Origin: Thermohalobaculum sp963822985
Lineage (GTDB): Bacteria > Pseudomonadota > Alphaproteobacteria > Rhodobacterales > Rhodobacteraceae
Assembly: GCA_963822985.1 (NCBI GenBank)
Contig: CAWGJU010000016.1
Span: 133,786 to 197,785 of the forward strand
Length of the DNA stretch: 64,000 bases
Direction: 5' to 3'
The position numbers and the translations under genes are program-made. Numbering within the stretch: position 1 is the stretch's first letter; every line of letters begins with the position of its first letter. Of this stretch, positions 63,130 to 64,000 are shown in pieces. The notes under the pieces are model-generated. The model was not told where the DNA came from and did not search any database. It worked only from the letters and a program-made list of their open reading frames with translations.

Positions 63130-63483
63130 CTATCCGGCCAATCGGGGCCGCTGTCGTCGCTCGGCCCGGACCGCTCGCCAATCAACGCCTTCGAAGAGCG
63201 CGGCGGCCTGCGCCGATGACAGCCGGATCACCCCGCCCGCCGGCTTCGGCCAATAAAAGGCGCCACCTTCCAGCTTCTTATAGATCAGGACGAGGCCCGT
63301 CTGGTCCCAGACGAGGCACTTCAACCGGTCGCCGCGTTTCGACCGGAAGAGGTACACTGCGCCGCTGTAGGGATCGTGCCCGAGGACGCTCTGGACGATC
63401 AGCGCGAGGCCCGCATGACCTTTCCGGAAGTCGACAGGCCGCGTCGCGAGATAAGCACGGGTGATCCCGCCCGGCAGGATCAC
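63130..63483 (-). CDS. tnpB: IS66 accessory protein TnpB
   Basis: The 117-residue protein begins VILPGGITRAYLATRPVDFR and has the conserved core LFRSKRGDRLKCLVWDQTGL and GGAFYWPKP. The GTG start at 63483 overlaps the tnpA stop (GTGA). Function within IS66 transposition is required but not enzymatically defined. Confidence 0.93.
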   Translation of the reverse strand: MILPGGITRAYLATRPVDFRKGHAGLALIVQSVLGHDPYSGAVYLFRSKRGDRLKCLVWDQTGLVLIYKKLEGGAFYWPKPAGGVIRLSSAQAAALFEGVDWRAVRAERRQRPRLAG

Positions 63484-63956
63484 GAGGCGCCCCGGAGGGC
63501 GGCGATCACCCGGCCGAGGTGTCCGGGGTCGAACTCGGCCGGCACGAGGATCCGGACACCCCCGATCTCCAGCGTCAGGGTGCCACCCGCAGCCAGCTCG
63601 CCGCCACCCCGGCCGCCACCCCGACTGCCACCCCGACTGCCGCCGCCCACCACGATCGGCACGAGCCCCAGCGCCTCGTCCCCCGGCATCGGCAACAGCC
63701 CCTCGCGCGCCGCCCGCCGCCAGGCATGCAGCTGCGGCGCCGAGACACCATGCATCCGCGCGACATCCGCCACCGACACCCCGTCGCGGAAGGTCTCCAC
63801 AACCATCGCGGCTTTCACATGCTCCGGCCACCGCCGACGGCCGGTCGGACCCGTCACAACTTCGATACGCCCAGCATACCCTGGCTCACGACCGTTAGAA
63901 CTTACGTAACTTTGAACATCACTATCCATCGACGCCTCCGCGACTACTGGCGTCAT
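63480..63956 (-). CDS. tnpA: IS66 accessory protein TnpA
   Basis: The 158-residue protein has a helix-turn-helix (EHVKAAMVVETFRDGVSVAD, VARMHGVSAPQLHAWRRAAR) and ends with IGGVRILVPAEFDPGHLGRV. Between them lies an unusual glycine-serine-arginine tract (GGGSRGGSRGGGRGGGE) encoded by repeated CACCCCG-like bases at about 63600-63650. The start could be ATG at 63956 or the internal MDSDVQSYV. Confidence 0.9.
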   Translation of the reverse strand: MTPVVAEASMDSDVQSYVSSNGREPGYAGRIEVVTGPTGRRRWPEHVKAAMVVETFRDGVSVADVARMHGVSAPQLHAWRRAAREGLLPMPGDEALGLVPIVVGGGSRGGSRGGGRGGGELAAGGTLTLEIGGVRILVPAEFDPGHLGRVIAALRGAS

Positions 63957-64000
63957 CTCGGACAGCGCTTCGCCTCAGGCAATGAGGGCAATGGGCGGCC

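Larger units (their letters stand above)
61438..64000 (-). mobile_element. IS66-family element, right end beyond the window
   Basis: The left inverted repeat starts GTAAGCGCCGGCTGACCGCC at 61438, the typical IS66 terminus. Inside lie tnpC, tnpB and tnpA, read from right to left in the usual order. The last bases of the window (GGGCAATGGGCGGCC) probably lead into the right repeat, not yet reached. The 8-bp target duplication therefore cannot be checked. Confidence 0.88.

Overview
The window is about 64 kb of GC-rich, densely packed bacterial chromosome. EF-Tu, the PTS-Ntr enzyme I next to aspartate kinase, the glcDEF set, the ethylmalonyl-CoA enzymes (ccr and a mesaconyl-CoA hydratase) and a complete qhp operon all point to an aerobic or facultative alphaproteobacterium. 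Order and genus cannot be fixed from sequence reading alone.

Layout. 1-12.4 kb: a corrinoid reductive-activase-like protein running off the left edge, ccmF-ccmH for cytochrome c maturation, two decayed periplasmic binding-protein genes (a truncated BtuF/FecB-like gene and a broken modA), a MaoC hydratase, ribF, plsC, an MttB-family methyltransferase and an LplT-like transporter. ribF, plsC and the transporter all carry single-base (+1) frame changes. 12.3-15.3 kb: threonine aldolase, cspA and ccr. 15.4-23.7 kb: the seven-gene quinohemoprotein amine dehydrogenase operon qhpGADCBFE, complete with structural subunits, the radical SAM cross-linker, the flavoprotein hydroxylase, the exporter and the protease. 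23.8-30.1 kb: an OmpA-like envelope protein with an Ala/Pro/Thr/Glu repeat region, KDPG aldolase, glucose-6-phosphate isomerase, a PfkB sugar kinase and a phosphodiesterase. 30.2-37.6 kb: a branched-chain-amino-acid-type ABC importer with an acyl-CoA ligase. 37.7-43.8 kb: HAD hydrolase, Hsp20 with a heat-shock-type promoter, a secreted serine protease and glycolate oxidase glcDEF. 43.9-56.4 kb: ptsP, lysC, ftsH, an SDR enzyme, mesaconyl-CoA hydratase, a carboxylate-amine ligase, an inositol-phosphatase-like enzyme, a lipoprotein and tuf. 56.5-64 kb: tRNA-Gly(TCC) followed by a mobile-element graveyard. This holds a duplicated tRNA 3' fragment, IS66 slivers, an IS5-family element with its 3-bp target duplication, a large serine recombinase module, an IS21-like end and a nearly full IS66 element cut by the window edge.

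How parts fit: ccr (14.0 kb) and the mesaconyl-CoA hydratase (51.0 kb) belong to the ethylmalonyl-CoA pathway for C2 assimilation, and glcDEF feeds glyoxylate. The qhp operon makes a periplasmic amine dehydrogenase that needs cytochrome c maturation, to which ccmF/ccmH contribute. The most intriguing non-genic signals are a 13-bp-phased repeat shared by the ccr and maoC upstream regions, and a REP-like palindrome inserted in frame in the ccmH signal peptide.
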